From Heterocephalus glaber (taxonomy: Eukaryota; Chordata; Mammalia; Rodentia; Bathyergidae), in NCBI RefSeq assembly GCF_000247695.1, contig NW_004624778.1, positions 17,902,610-17,966,609 on the forward strand: 64,000 nt of DNA, given 5' to 3'. Numbering within the stretch: the first letter of the stretch is position 1; the number at the start of each line of letters is the position of its first letter. Shown here in pieces: positions 13,411 through 25,921 of this stretch. Both the position numbers and the translations under genes were made by a program. The notes beneath the pieces were generated by a model. The model ran no database searches and was not told the origin of the DNA. It saw only the letters and a list, made by a program, of their open reading frames with translations.

Positions 13411-14816
13411 ATCAAATAACTACAAATCAATTAGGATGTATAACATAACTAGACTGAAAATTATAAAACCTTAGAAAATTTGTAGATTGTAAGTGTTAAT
13501 ATTTAATATTATGAAAATATTAACACTCAATTGATTTATAAATTTAAATCCTAAGAGATTTTATAGAAAATATGATAAGCTAAATCTAAAATTTATGTGG
13601 AAATTTCAGACAAAAATAATCAGATAATTCTGAACCAGAGTAGCAAAGCTTCATAACTTACACTACTATATATCAAGACTATAAAGCTATAGTAATAGTA
13701 CAGCATTAAGAAAGGCTAGACACACCAACAGAAGAGAACAGAAAGCCCAGAAGCACATATACAGACAGATCAAAGGAATAAAATAGTCCAAAATTTTACT
13801 TTCAGATAGATAAGCATTTCGTCTATGACAAAGGTGACAATGCAAAATATTGTCAAAAGAACAGTCCTTTTCAATAAGTGGTGCTGGGGCTGTTAGATAT
13901 CCTTATGGAGAGAAGAGGGGAATCTACCTCACATTAAGCACAAGGGTCAATTCCAGATGAATTATGTGTCTAACTATAAAAGAAACTTTTAAAAGATAAC
14001 ATAAAGGAATATATTAGTAACTCTGGAATAAGCAAACATTTCTTAAAACAGGCCACAGAAAATCAAAGAGACTGATAAAGTAAATTCTTTATTTTTTTGC
14101 AAATCTTCACTAAAATACTACCTGCAGAAGAATGTAAAAAAAAAACAACTTAAGCATACAGAGCATTTAAATTTCTCAAATAAACACACTTGTGTAACTA
14201 CCACCTAGGTTAAAATATAGAATTATCACCAGGACCCCAGAAGTTCCACCAGTCTCTATTCCACCTCTCAACTTGCTTAAAATTATGAGTCTATATTTAT
14301 CAAAAGATAACATTAAGAGAGTAAAAAGAGAATACACATACTGGCTGCATATATTATGAATTTTATCCAAAAATATAAAGAACTCCCACAATCAATGAGA
14401 AAAGAATGACCTAAAAGAACAACGCATAAAAAACTTGAACGGGTACTTTATAAATAGGACATTTATATGGCCATAAACAGATAATTACTTATTAATACTG
14501 TATTACTAATTGCCAAGGAAATGCAGGTTGAAGCCATAAAATAATATTACTAAACTTATTTGAAATGTTCAAATTTTAAAACTGGCTATAATAATTCTTG
14601 ACAAGGATTTGAAGCAGCTATATAGTGGTAGTAGAAGTGTAACTTTGAATAACCATTTGCTAAGTAATTTGGTAGTATGTAATACAGCTTAATATATATA
14701 CTGTATATTCTATGACCCAGCAATTCTCCTCCTAGGTGTAAACCCAAAACTAGAAACATGTGCTACCATGTTAATTGATGTAACATAACAACAGCCAACA
14801 AGAAATACATAACCCC

Positions 14817-14993
14817 TTTAGACAAACATGGTGGTGCATGCCCATAATGCCAGTACTCAGGAAGCTGAGGCAGGAGGATCCTCACAAGTTCTAGCCCAGC
14901 CTGAGCTACATAGTGAGTTCAAGACCAGTCTGACCTAAACATCAAGACTCTGTCTCAAAAAACAAAAAACAAAAAACAAAACAAACAGAAAAG
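14817..14993 (+). mobile_element. B1 SINE
   Basis: GGTGGTGCATGCCCATAATG and GAGGCAGGAGGATCC. Flanked by the target duplication ACATAACCCC. Confidence 0.93.
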
Positions 14994-15517
14994 ACATAAC
15001 CCCCAAATAAACAAACAAAACTGTCAGTGGAGAGAGCAGGAAAAAACTAATATCAACAAATAAAAACATCCCTATAACTAATATACTAAAAGAATGAACA
15101 GATTATATCCATGAAACAAGAGTGTAACTTTTTATGTGACGATCAAGACCAAGACCGAGTCACCGAGAATTAAAAATACAATCACCAAAATTCAAAATAT
15201 GAAGGACTAGAAATTAAAAATTAAGACAATATCCTAGAAAGTAAAATATCACTAACCAGATGGAAATACAAAAGCAAAGATAAACAAATCAACTATAAGA
15301 TGTCTAACATCCAACTTACACAAAGCAAGAATGGAAAGTTATGGGATTCAGAGAGAAAGAAATTAAGACAGAAAAGACACAGAAAATTTCCTAAACAACT
15401 CAAGATAAATATATAGACTTGTGAATCATTAACATGCAGGTGTTAACTGAAGCCATGGGAAAGAATGAAATCAACACATAATATATCCTGGGAAACTTCA
15501 ATAATTTAAGAGCTACA

Positions 15518-15571
15518 GAACAAAGAACCTAAGAGAGGAGTTGAACAAAGAACCTAAGAGAGGAGTTGAAA
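15518..15571. repeat. Tandem duplication, about 25-bp unit
   Basis: CAAAGAACCTAAGAGAGGAG plus TTGAA is repeated directly back to back. Confidence 0.85.
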
Positions 15572-16259
15572 AAAGACAGTATTGAAGAAAACCAAGAAAG
15601 TAACACATCATCCCCAAATAGACAATACTGTATTTTGGAGGTAGGGGTAATCACAGTACTTAATGCTAAAGCAGATCAACTAACTTAAGGACTGAACACT
15701 GTTCATTCAATTTAACCATGATGATCAGCAATCTTGGTTAGGACAATTTTAATGACATAGTAAGAAGAAAAGTTATACTTCAGAAATATAAAAATTGAGT
15801 GAGAGTTTAAGTACTAAATATACACACACAATTACAAGAAGTGTCACTCTAAAGGGAAAAGAAAGAATAAATTTTAAAAGGGAATATGGAATAAAGTGAA
15901 TAATTTTTTTAAGACAGGAAATATTTTAAAATATTGAAATGCTTTGGGGGAAAAGCCAGGCTTCCTTGAGGCTGAGGATAAAAAGTAGTTAACTTAATCC
16001 ATGGGGTAAGGTCTCTGAGAAGGTAAAAGGGAAGGCGGCAACAGCACAGATGTCAGAATTAGCCTTAGGCTACAAGAAGATATATTCAAGTTCAGATCAG
16101 AGGGGTAATAAAAAAGCCACACATTAGTTCAAAATCTTCTAAACATTTCTCATTTGTAAAATTAAACACAAATGTCTCAGTCTATTCAACTTTACAAGTA
16201 TTCAAATATAAATTTAAAATGAAATACCTTTATAAAATATTTAATTACAAAAAACATTT

Positions 16260-16760
16260 TGATAATGCACAATGCATAAAAGGTAAGCTGAAACTGGAAT
16301 GCATTTAACTTGTTGATGATCTTTTCATTTGATACAACGCTTTGGAAATCAGTTTGATGGCATATATCAAAATTCATAAATATCCACAATAATTGTATTT
16401 CTGGGAATGTAACCCAAGAAAATATTGCAAATATAGGAAGAAACATATGCATAAAGAAACTCACTGGACTGGTACATCTAATAGTAAAATATTTAAATAA
16501 ATCATATACTACCACAATATCCAATTGTTGGCATCACATACAATTAACTTGAAAATTATAGATACAGATTACATAAAACTGTGTGAAATTTTTAAAAACA
16601 TATACATGATCATTATATTTCTTTAAATTCATTAAAATGTGGAGAGAAAATATTAAAGTCATAAAAGAGATAAGGTTGTATTAGAAAAAAATATATGAGT
16701 TATTTTTACTTTTGTCTATTCCAAATTTCTTTATTATGAAAAAAGCAAAAGATAACATTT
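16260..16760 (+). mobile_element. Probable old L1M 3'-end fragment
   Basis: AAATATTGCAAATATAGGAAG, ACATATGCATAAAG and TTAAATAAATCATATACTAC resemble the 3' region of old mammalian L1. Divergence is high. Confidence 0.45.
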
Positions 16761-16868
16761 TAAAAACTTGTAAAGACTGGTATTTAAGAAAACTTCAACA
16801 ACATGAACCACTCAGTTACAATTACTTCCCATAAATATCTTTATCTCCAACCAACCTGTCTCCTCATT

Positions 16869-16960
16869 TGGGGGAAGAGGGGGTCGGTTATTAGGGATCA
16901 AACTCAGGACCTTGTGCTTGCCAGGCAGGTACTGTGCCACTGAGCAAAATCCCCGGCCTT
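16869..16960 (-). mobile_element. ID SINE
   Basis: Reverse copy, diverged at its 3' end. Flanked by TGTCTCCTCATT on both sides. Confidence 0.93.
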
Positions 16961-18277
16961 TGTCTCCTCATTCTTACTTGTTCCCAAGTAAGAGCTTTGC
17001 AAAAGCTACTATCCCAAATTGGAATGTTCTCTCCCTCCTGTTTGCTTTCCTAAATCTCAGTCAATCTTCAAAGTCCAGCACATGTCTAATTTTCTAAAGC
17101 TTTCTAAACCTCCTAGCCACAATAACTTTCTACTCTGTGAACATTTATAGCATTTGTCTGTAGTGTTTATTCGGCACTTTGGGGAATGTTGGCAAGATGC
17201 CTTGTACAGAGCAATGCTTTAGAGTGGTATGGGACATGTCCTCTATTTTCTCTACCCAAACAGACAATTTTTCTGTCTAGAGAAAAGAAATATAATATCT
17301 ACTCTGGCACTCTAAGCTTAAGCAGATATATTTCTCTATCATAAAAATCGTATCCTTTGGAAGGATTAGCAAAACAAAATAAAAGGGAAAAATCTAAAAT
17401 CAAGTATAAGATTCAAATGTGCTCCTACACTGGCTTTAAATGTTTATCTCTACAAAAAAAAGTGAATATTCTGTAAGAACTGGAATATTCATAAATTATC
17501 AAAAACCCTGAAAGCCTATCATGATCCTATAATTTAATAATTAAAATGAAAATGTAAAAATTCAAAGATGAAATTTCTTCAATGTGAGAATAATAGAGAG
17601 ACAAACAAGAGGCCACTGGCATCAAAGATGATAGTATTAAAGAATAAAGAATTAGAAATGTGAGTTTTTCACATACTGAAAGAGATAAACTAGGAAAGAT
17701 TCCCTTACCAACAAAATCGCAAATAATTTAAACTAAAGAGAATCTTAGGATGGATTTTATATATCTGGCTAAATAAGGGTATTTCAGTGACGTTACTGTT
17801 TGCAATGATAAGTTGGTAGAGTGCCCTCCACCTCATTCCAGGTTTCCTTTCAATCTAATGAAAAGACAATATCAAATATGCTGATACTATATATGTAAAA
17901 AAGCTAGCTACTTCCCCATCATAATCAGGTCTTATATATTTTCTTTCTACAATTTTAACTATAGGCAGAAATCACTACTGAATGCTGTACTGAATTCTGT
18001 TTAATGTACTTTCTTTTACATACACTAGTTTGTACTTTTAAAGCTAAGATTTTTTTAAAGTCAATACATTAGAAATTTATACTTTACATATTTTACAGAA
18101 TTCATATTAGTCTGCCATGTAATCAAAGCTGGGCATAGGATGTTTTATAAAACAGAATTACTAATTTTTATGATAGGTTTCCATCTAAATTAATAACTTC
18201 AAATCTATTGAAAGGGGAGCCTAGATTAAGATCCAGAAACAGAAGCCCAGTTCTAGGCTTCTAAATTCAACACTCTT

Positions 18278-18378
18278 GCGGGCCGGGGATTTAGCTCAAT
18301 GATTCCAGCGCCTGCCTTAAAAGAGCAAGGTCCCATCCCCGGTACCAAAAAAAAAAAAAAAAAGAAACAAACAAACAA
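18278..18378 (+). mobile_element. ID SINE with B-box deletion
   Basis: The GAGTTCGATC part is shortened to CCCATCCCC. Flanked by AATTCAACACTCTT. Confidence 0.93.
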
Positions 18379-19690
18379 AATTCAACACTCTTAAAGGAAT
18401 TATTACTAACTTGATTATTTACTGTAACCATGTGAATATGGCTAAAGAAAAAAATAATGTCATCTATAGAAACTTCAAAAAATGGAAACCTTAGTTTAAT
18501 TCATTTGCTGAATAAAACATAACCACCAAATTTAATAATATGCAATTTATATTATCAATATAGTTTAATGAACGTAAATAATGGGTAGCAGAATTGAAAG
18601 GAACATTTTTGTCTCTGTGTATTCGGTCAACTATCTACTATTCCATAATGACTGAATAGCAGTCATCTACTTTATGTATGTCAAAATATAATTAAAACCA
18701 ACATCTTTCCTTTGCTAACAAACCTAAATCCAAACTAGAATAGTCAAGATTACAGATCATGATTTTTAAAATAACGGTTTAAAATTGTCTCTTTACTACT
18801 TTCTTGTATTTGACAAATTCACAGTCCTATATTCCGGAATCCTACTGGTAACAGAAAAGTCAAATATTATCTCAACTCTATGTTGAAGACAATGAAAGAG
18901 AAAAGACCACTAATGTCTTAGTATAATCAAAAGTATCCAGTAAATACTGTCAAATGTAAGGATAAAGTGAAAAATACCCCATGCTTTTGGAGAAGTAACC
19001 TACTGCCTAATTTTAACACTGCTGGTCTACGCAAGCTAAAAGGAAGAATAAACCCTCAAAAGACCTGGGTTAAAATGACATTAAGTTTTTTGGTGAGAGA
19101 GGGAGGGGAAGGGACTTAACATTTGTAACACATTGTTTTCACTTCAGAAAAATCTCATAAACCACAGTAGAAGAAGAAAAACTAAAAACTATTCAACATA
19201 CCAAAGAGTAAGGAGCACCTAGTCTGATTTCTTCAGCTTTTAAATTCCAGGTTACCAGTATCTCTACAGACAGCTACACATTCAGTAAATATATATAATT
19301 AGTATAGTTTTTTAAAATCTGAGTTTAGGTGCAGAAAACAAATTATTATTAAAATAACCAGAATTTGCTAAGTAATTGGTCTTTACACAAAACACTTGGG
19401 TGTAGAGACTACATTGAGAATGATTTGGCAAAGAAAAGATGAGGATAAGCTATTAAATACTATCTGTCCTCAGTAAGACAATTTAAATTCCTAGTTTGGA
19501 GTAGTATTATTAGAGATTATATTCTTTTATCTTTGGGGATTTTTGAAGCAAACTGTTTTACTGAATTATATACTTCCAAAATTTTCAAATAATAAAAATC
19601 TTTGTGAGGAAATGATTTTTAAATCACAAAAAGTCAAAAGGCAAGATGTTCAAGACTTCTGACAGTATCTAAGAAAGAATACAACCAGGG

Positions 19691-19722
19691 AATGGCTTTA
19701 TCAAGGAATGGCTTTATCAAGG
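19691..19722. repeat. Tandem duplication, 16-bp unit
   Basis: AATGGCTTTATCAAGG occurs twice in direct succession. Confidence 0.85.
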
Positions 19723-21034
19723 CTGGCAAAGTTCAGAATGGCAGAATCCCTTCTCGCTGTAATGAATATACTGTCCTGGGTGCATAGTAAAACAGAAAGG
19801 AAAAGCCTCACATAGAAAGCTGAATGGCCCAAAGAAACCCTAAGTGGTGATAAGAGCCTAAAGGCACATGCAGGTACGCATCTTTTATATTGGATGTGAT
19901 ACACTTACATGGCCCCTGTTGAATCTCTTGGGGACCAACAGTAAAGCAAGTTTAGAACTTCAAATCTTGAGACATCTATAGCAAGATGCTGATCCAATGT
20001 GGCTCCAAATATCTTCTGTTTTCCTGGCTCACCTGAAGAGGAAAAAACACTACAGAGGATGTGGGAACTGAATTTCTTTATGTAGTTTCTTCTAGAGCAA
20101 CTGTCTGAAAGTTTTGGCCCACTCCATGAAGTCTGGAGATGAAACACTTGAAGAACTAGTGAAAAATAAATTCAAATGAAAAGGTGGAGTGAGACATCTA
20201 AAAGGGAACAGCAGAGCAAGCTGAGGTAAAACGGTGTTTCTAATCCTTAGGTGGGAGGAGGCAGAGAAAGAAGAGGGGAAAACAATGCACAGATGTTTCT
20301 CCCTCCACCCCCGCATCCCAACTGTTACTAAAACTTCACTAAGTACCTAGACTTTTGACCACAATTAGGGAATGAATAAGCAATATTACAGAGAAGGTTT
20401 AGCATTTTGTCCAGTCTCCCTCCCTGGAGATGTGGCAGTATTAAGCAGGAGGGAGCCCTTTCAGATAATACCTTTTTCCTAAGAAAAGCTCATGGTGGAA
20501 TTCAGCTTGAAACAATAAAGAAAGAGAAAAATAAATTGAGTTTATAGAAAAATGAAAGTCACAGGACAATTTACCATACTGACAATGTTTATCTAATTCT
20601 GTTTTCCAAAAGGGGTGGGACAGATCTCATGAAATAAATCAGAACCAAAGAAAAAAGTAGTTTCCAAATAGAAAATATTTTTTAACTAAGCAACAAACTG
20701 CATATTTTATCTTTCTACAAGATATTATCCCTAAAAAGATAATTTCTAAGAAAGTGTGATTAGCAGAACCAAGTCTGATATATATTACAACACAAAAATA
20801 TGAAATTATAGTCCATTTTAATTATTCTTTTTAAATTTTTCCTCAAAACATTTTACCTAAATTTTGTATTATTAAACTTATTCTCCAGCATTTATGTAAT
20901 AGTCTAGAATATAAAACAATTTTCTTTCCAAATACATTCCACTTTTACCAGAATACACTTGAATTCTGACTGGTAAAAAATACTACACCAGAATTTTCTG
21001 AAAAATAAGATTGGAGAATGAATTAGATCCTTAC

Positions 21035-21172
21035 CTGACGTGGTTGTTCATTCATTCGTTGTGGGTCTGATTTCACTTTATTACTAGGATGGTTTGTGAC
21101 TTTGGTTACTGGTTGTTTGAAAATTGATGCTGTTTGTCTAATTGGCAATGTTGTATTCAAGTCTGGTTTACC
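21035..21172 (-). CDS. MBD2: MBD2 exon 3: linker after the MBD
   Basis: The minus strand reads acceptor ATTTACAG|GGT AAA CCA GAC and encodes GKPDLNTTLPIRQTASIFKQ through to NEQPRQ. It ends at the strong donor CAG|GTAAGG. Length is 138 nt, 46 codons, phase 0 at both ends, so skipping it would keep the frame. The segment is the post-MBD linker, part of the intrinsically disordered region that in MBD2 contributes to NuRD and DNA engagement. In full-length MBD2 the next exon begins LFWEKRL and leads to the coiled coil that binds p66 proteins. I could not find that exon in 1-21034, so it should lie beyond the left edge. A shorter testis isoform in other mammals ends on an alternative exon after this one; I could not recognise that exon here. 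Confidence 0.96.
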
Positions 21173-21653
21173 CTGTAAATATAAGTGTTTTCATTAGTAT
21201 TATATGTAAACATAATTTGATGAATTTTTAATTCAATATTTATCACTTTAAATGAGATTATTCAAAATTCTGTCTAGCATAGCATTTTAAATAATTTAGA
21301 AGTTCATTTTAAGCACTTCATTAGGTAAGACATGCAGAAATTTTGCTCATAACAAATGTATACTTTTAAATGTAAAAAAATTCTCTGCATAAAATTTGTA
21401 ATTAATATGATTAGCACAGTACTAAGGACTTTATATGACCACATATGTGTGGGTTAGAAAAAGAAAAAGGACAACAAAGACAGTAGTGGTTTCTACACTC
21501 TGAAAATAGAGAAAATATTGGGATTAAATATTTTTGTGCATTAACCTGATCGCCAGTTAAGAGGTCAGGCTGACAGAAAATCACATAAATTAATTTCCTT
21601 TTTATATAAAACAATTGCTAATTCTAGCAAACAAACTTAGTTTAGAAAAATAA

Positions 21654-21763
21654 GGGGCCGGGGATTTAGCTCAGTGGTTCTGCGTCCTGCCTGGCAAGCA
21701 CAAGGACCCAAGTTCAAACGCCGGTACCAAAATAAATAAATAAATAAATAAATAAATAAAACA
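21654..21763 (+). mobile_element. ID SINE with (AAAT)n tail
   Basis: Full head, CAAACGCCGGTACC, then about eight AAAT units. It faces the reverse ID copy at 21798. Confidence 0.93.
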
Positions 21764-21797
21764 AGAAAAGTCTGAAAAATAGGATAAAATAAGGATA

Positions 21798-21853
21798 AGG
21801 ACCTTGCGCTTGCAAGGCAGATGGTAGCACCACTGAGCTAAATCCCTGGCCCC
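21798..21853 (-). mobile_element. ID SINE, 3' part missing, inverted to its neighbour
   Basis: Reverse ID head from AGGACCTTGCGCTTGCAAGG to AAATCCCTGGCCCC. The GGTACC end and tail are missing. Confidence 0.9.
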
Positions 21854-22496
21854 AAAAATTCAAATTTTTAAGTAATAACACAACTGATAAATTCCACACC
21901 TGGCCTCATGTGACAGGTTTGCTAAAAATGCTGTATAAAATTACCTTCAGAGTATTTGTAAAAGATGTATATGAAACAGGAATATTATATGGGGATAGCT
22001 TGGATCCCACTGCCAAATGAGATATCTTATCAGATATATGCAGACATTCTAAAAAGAAAAATCCAAAACACTCCTGGTCACAAGCATTTTGGACAAAGAA
22101 TAATTAACCTGTATTTGTCATTTTATCATATATTATATGTAGTGTTTTTACAGAAGAAATTAAAAATTTAAGCTTCAGTAAGCCATATAACACATTTACC
22201 AAGTTTTAATCAACCAGTAAAATGTAAGGTACATTCTAGAGAGATCAAGATGTGGCACAGAATTGCTTTTAAATTCATTTGCAACATTTTAAAACAAAAA
22301 GAAAAGGAAACCCAATTTAATAACTGTGTGCTTGGATTCTGGCCAAAAAAAAAAAAGTTGAGTTTATCTGAAAATATAACTGACACACTTTTGGTACATG
22401 AAAGTTACTTGATAAATTTATAGGATATGTGACAAGCATTTATCTTTATTACTGTCTCCAGGTAAAAATTGTAATGCCAACTTCCATACAACCAAA

Positions 22497-22688
22497 TAAT
22501 GATTCTCAACTCTAAGCATGTATCAGAATCACAGGCAGGACTTGTTAAAACACTGAAGACTGGCCCTCATCCTGAGATTCTACTTCAGTAGAGCTGAGGT
22601 GGAGCCCCTGGGAATTTGCCTTTTTTTTTAAGGTCTTTCATGATGTTGATGCTGCTGATGTAGGGACCACACTTGGAGATGACTGCTC
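22497..22688 (+). mobile_element. MER5-like hAT-Charlie MITE
   Basis: GATTCTCAACTCTAAGCATG, ATCAGAATCAC, GCCCCTGGGAATTTG and a closing CTTGGAGATGACTGCT follow the MER5A-type layout. Confidence 0.7.
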
Positions 22689-23349
22689 TAAAACAAAGAT
22701 TGCTGGTTGGTGGCTGGTGGACCAACCCTGGCCAATAGATCTTTTGTTCACTTTTTAGTACCTTTACTAATTAAGCCAGCATCTAAAAGTGGAGTCTTCA
22801 CATAATGATAGCTTCTGTCAAACACTGAAAGATGTAGTGATGCCGAACCTGGTTTGGCAACAACAGGCCATGACTGATCAGCAATGGCTGCCCACTAGAG
22901 AGGAGTCAGGCTCTCCTGCAACATTCTGCAACAACTCATATTTGCATTACTCATCTGGGCCCTATGGGCATGGAGTTTGTAACCTTCACTTAAATAATAT
23001 TAGCATGTCTAGATTGGTAAGCATCATATTAACCTGGCAATTATTACAATTATAGTATTATTTGGATCCACTATTAAATCTCTCATTATCCCTCTGCCCA
23101 CTTTTAAAAATCTATATGTACTAGTATGAGTCTAACAATATTATTTCTCTGATATTTACCTTTATAGGTTTTCAAAAAATATTTCATAAATGTACAAATG
23201 TAACTTACAGGCTTCAAAATAACCACCTAAGAATGCTAACAGTGTCCATTTTAAAAAGCTCCCCTGTAATATTGTGCTGCACTGGGTTGGACATCTCCAA
23301 CTTATGATATCTAGAGCATTCTGAGGCCTTAAATGAAATCATCCAACCT

Positions 23350-24534
23350 CTATCAATGAAAGAATCTAAGAGTCAGCAGGTTACAATCACTATTCCAGTA
23401 TCTAAGTGTGACTTTCTCCCCAACCTGCCTTTCCATTCTAGTGTATTCATGCTTAGATTTTTCATGCTCTAATTTCTTAAAAGTTTTTCTTACTCTTGCC
23501 TAGAGGCTGCCAAACTCCAAGCAGTCACACAAATGGAACCAATGACAAATGTGCTAGACTTCTTTTACTGGGATCCACCAGATCGACCTTGTAAATAGGT
23601 CATAACTGCTGATCCATACAATACGACTTCTATGTTGGATTCTGAAGTCCCCTGGACCTTCTCCTTATCCTCTTTCTGGGAGGCTATTACTAGTTCCTCC
23701 CAGTGGAAACCTTTGTTGGCTATATTCATAGCAGTCCTTCTGACCTTATTATTTGGCCCATGTATTAACTGTTCTTTTGGCTTTCGTCTCCACCAGACTT
23801 AAAAGCTGTAAGGCTACCCAAGATGACAATGCCTGGTGCTTATCAGGGCCTTTAGATAGACCCTCTGTATAGTAACTCTAACTGCTGATCACAACTATGA
23901 CCCTCTTCAGCTGGAAATAGCCAGAAAGGTCTTCACCCTTTGCCCCCTCACAGCAGTTGGGGGTACTTCTTCAGAGGGCGGACTATGCAGATAGGTAGGT
24001 AGGTTAACTAGATATCTTGTAGGCAGCTAGACAGGGCCAGCCCACAAGGAGCCAACATGGAGGACAGTGAAGACACATTCACTGCAGGCCAAAATTGTAA
24101 GAGAAACTACCACACCCATGTAGGATAAATAGCAGTAACTGATAGTCTATAAATAGGTATCACCTGGACGGGGGACCAAGGTCTTAACCCAGCCTTTCCA
24201 GGAAATATCCCTGACCCCCAACCTTACTGAAAATCCTTGTACTCTTGCCACATGACTTGCTCCCCCATTTGACCCCCATTTAATCAACATTACCTGGGTG
24301 ACTATACTTGTAATCTTATTGGCTGGTCATGGTTTTGTCCCACCTCATGCCCACCTTGTAAATTTCCATTGAGTCTTATAGTTTTGTCCCACTTTGTATC
24401 TGCCTCACCACATGGCTTTGCTGTATAAAACATCTTTGAAGTGAGGTGGGAGGGCAACCCACTTTCTGGTCCCCTCTCTTTCTCTTAGGCAGAAGCTTTC
24501 TTTCTCCCAATAAATTTTTCCTACTCTTAAAAAA
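23350..24534 (+). mobile_element. Processed (LINE-mobilised) endogenous-retrovirus transcript copy, 5'-truncated
   Basis: The 3' part looks like a class I (gamma-like) LTR U3-R: TATAAAA at 24424-24430 and AATAAA at 24509-24514. It ends about 15 nt later in a pure A tail (24529-24537) with no U5. Upstream, at about 23500-23830, broken plus-strand frames resemble the membrane-anchor and tail region of a retroviral envelope gene, with stops throughout. The insert lies between perfect 14-bp direct repeats AAATCATCCAACCT (23336-23349 and 24535-24548). An A tail plus long duplications is the signature of LINE-type target-primed insertion of an RNA, not of retroviral integration. The first 150 bp are unrecognised. 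Envelope identity is tentative; nothing here is functional. Confidence 0.68.
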
Positions 24535-24642
24535 AAATCATCCAACCTAATCCATAATGAGTTGTAAAAAACATATAAATGCATATGGAAAATTGCTGTT
24601 AACTAATTAGGTATAATCATAATTATGTCACTAAATATATAT

Positions 24643-24824
24643 AGCTGAGAATTGAACCCAAAGCTTTAAAGCTAAGCTACATCCCTAACCCTTATTTTGT
24701 TTTGAGACTCAGCAAGTTCTCACCAAGTGGCTAAATTGCCAAGACTGGGCTCAAACTTGTGACCCTCCTGCCTCAGCTTCCCCAAGTGCTGGAATTACCG
24801 GCATGTACCGCCAAGCCTGGCTCC
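24643..24824 (-). mobile_element. B1-dID dimeric SINE
   Basis: Reverse orientation: ID part (ATTGAACCCAAAGCTTTAAAG) to the left, B1 part (CAAGTGCTGGAATTACCGG) to the right, the B1-dID order. Confidence 0.8.
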
Positions 24825-25033
24825 ATTCATTAATGTTTTGATTCTTTATTAAAGAATCTGTTCTTCTGGTACTAGAACAAAGGTGGTATCAGTAGACATT
24901 AAAGTATATTACACCTATCTGAGCAAAGTTATTCAAGCACAAAATTTTCATTGTTGCAAAAGATAACTGGAGGCAGCAGGGATTATTCTAAACTGAGAAT
25001 CCTGATGGAACAGTAAATCTATTAATACTGCAA

Positions 25034-25130
25034 CGGGGGGGGGGGATTTAGCTCAGTGGTTTCGTCGCCTGCTGCGCAAGCGCAAGGACCCAAGTTTGAT
25101 CCCCCGCACCAAAAAAAAAAAAAAAAAAAA
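25034..25130 (+). mobile_element. ID SINE (CTGCTG-type)
   Basis: Starts with a G run. TTTCGTCGCCTGCTGCGCAAG subtype. Flanked by AATACTGCAA. Confidence 0.95.
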
Positions 25131-25852
25131 AATACTGCAATGGGTAAGTCTGATCTTTTTTGCATTAACTTCTGGTTTGGGTGCAATAAAGAAAACTCAG
25201 GAAGAAAAACTAAGTTATTTAAGATACACAATTTCTGTTGCCTAATGAGACAGTTCATTCCCCCATTGGCACAGAGTAAGAGACATGAATTCAAGAGTAT
25301 GATGCCCTATTTTTCCTCTTAATCTTATTCAGGTTTCAGTATTTTTCCCTTTTAATCAGCTGACAAGCTTGACAGAAATATTTTGCTGATTAATTTTGGA
25401 TTCCAAAGCAGTATCATGCAAAGTTGAGTAAGTTGTAAAGCTGGACTAACTGGTTTTCCCAGAAGCTGTCATAAAAACAATAAATTATCACTCTTTCCTG
25501 AGAACTGCCAGTCACTGTTAATTCATCCCCAGTTGCATGCCTGAGTTTTTAAAACTATCAATCTACCATAAACTTGGGAGTTAAAAAGTCGTTCATGTAC
25601 TTGAAATCTTCTTTCAATGTAAAAGAGTGAAGTTTTTAATATTACAAAATACAAACTGGCAAGTACTCATTGCAATATTAGAACTAAAAGTTTCCAAATT
25701 TTGATAAATCTTGGTACAATACAGGCTGAAATTTCAATCAGAATTTAATGAATTTTATAACAACAGGTATATTAGGCTGAAAGTATTTAATTTTGAAGGT
25801 CTTCAATCTCACTAGTTAGGGAATATAAATTTTATTTGTTAAGTTTTTTCTT

Positions 25853-25921
25853 CCCAGCTCAGGATGTAGCTCAGTAGTAAGATGGCCCTGCATTTAATCC
25901 CCAGCAATGGAAAAAAAAAAA
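25853..25921 (+). mobile_element. Old ID-related SINE fragment
   Basis: CTCAGGATGTAGCTCAGTAG and TTTAATCCCCAGCAATGG with an A tail. The middle is deleted. Confidence 0.75.

Larger units (their letters stand above)
11880..14806 (+). mobile_element. Decayed L1 LINE ORF2 sequence
   Basis: In order, the stretch shows L1 ORF2 landmarks: CATTTTACAAACCCAGTAA-like reverse-transcriptase entry (about 12580), GATGACATTTGTTTATGCAT (13146, the catalytic-region neighbourhood), ACACAAAATCAATTCATTT (13217), AATAAGTGGTGCTGGGGCTG (13873) and ATGACCCAGCAATTCTCC (14712). Many stops and indels break it. ID SINEs at 12431 and 13314 are inserted in it. Boundaries are approximate; the part before about 12230 is less certain. 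Confidence 0.72.
1..21034. other. MBD2 intron 3 (partial)
   Basis: Runs left from the exon 3 donor and beyond the window. It is AT-rich and contains the SINE, L1, L2, MIR and microsatellite entries listed separately. I see no exon, RNA gene or conserved block in the remaining stretches (1-900, 1070-2515, 2650-3290, 4750-7585, 7790-8710, 9300-10790, 16760-16865, 16965-18260, 18380-21030). Human-type exon 4 (LFWEKRL...) was looked for on the minus strand and not found. Confidence 0.7.

Noticed and set aside
1..21034. Search for MBD2 exon 4 (LFWEKRL...) and the alternative testis exon
   Set aside because: No minus-strand match was seen by eye; they probably lie beyond the window, or the testis exon is too divergent for me to recognise.
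23500..23830. Functional retroviral envelope gene
   Set aside because: Only broken remnants with stops are present in a truncated, A-tailed copy.
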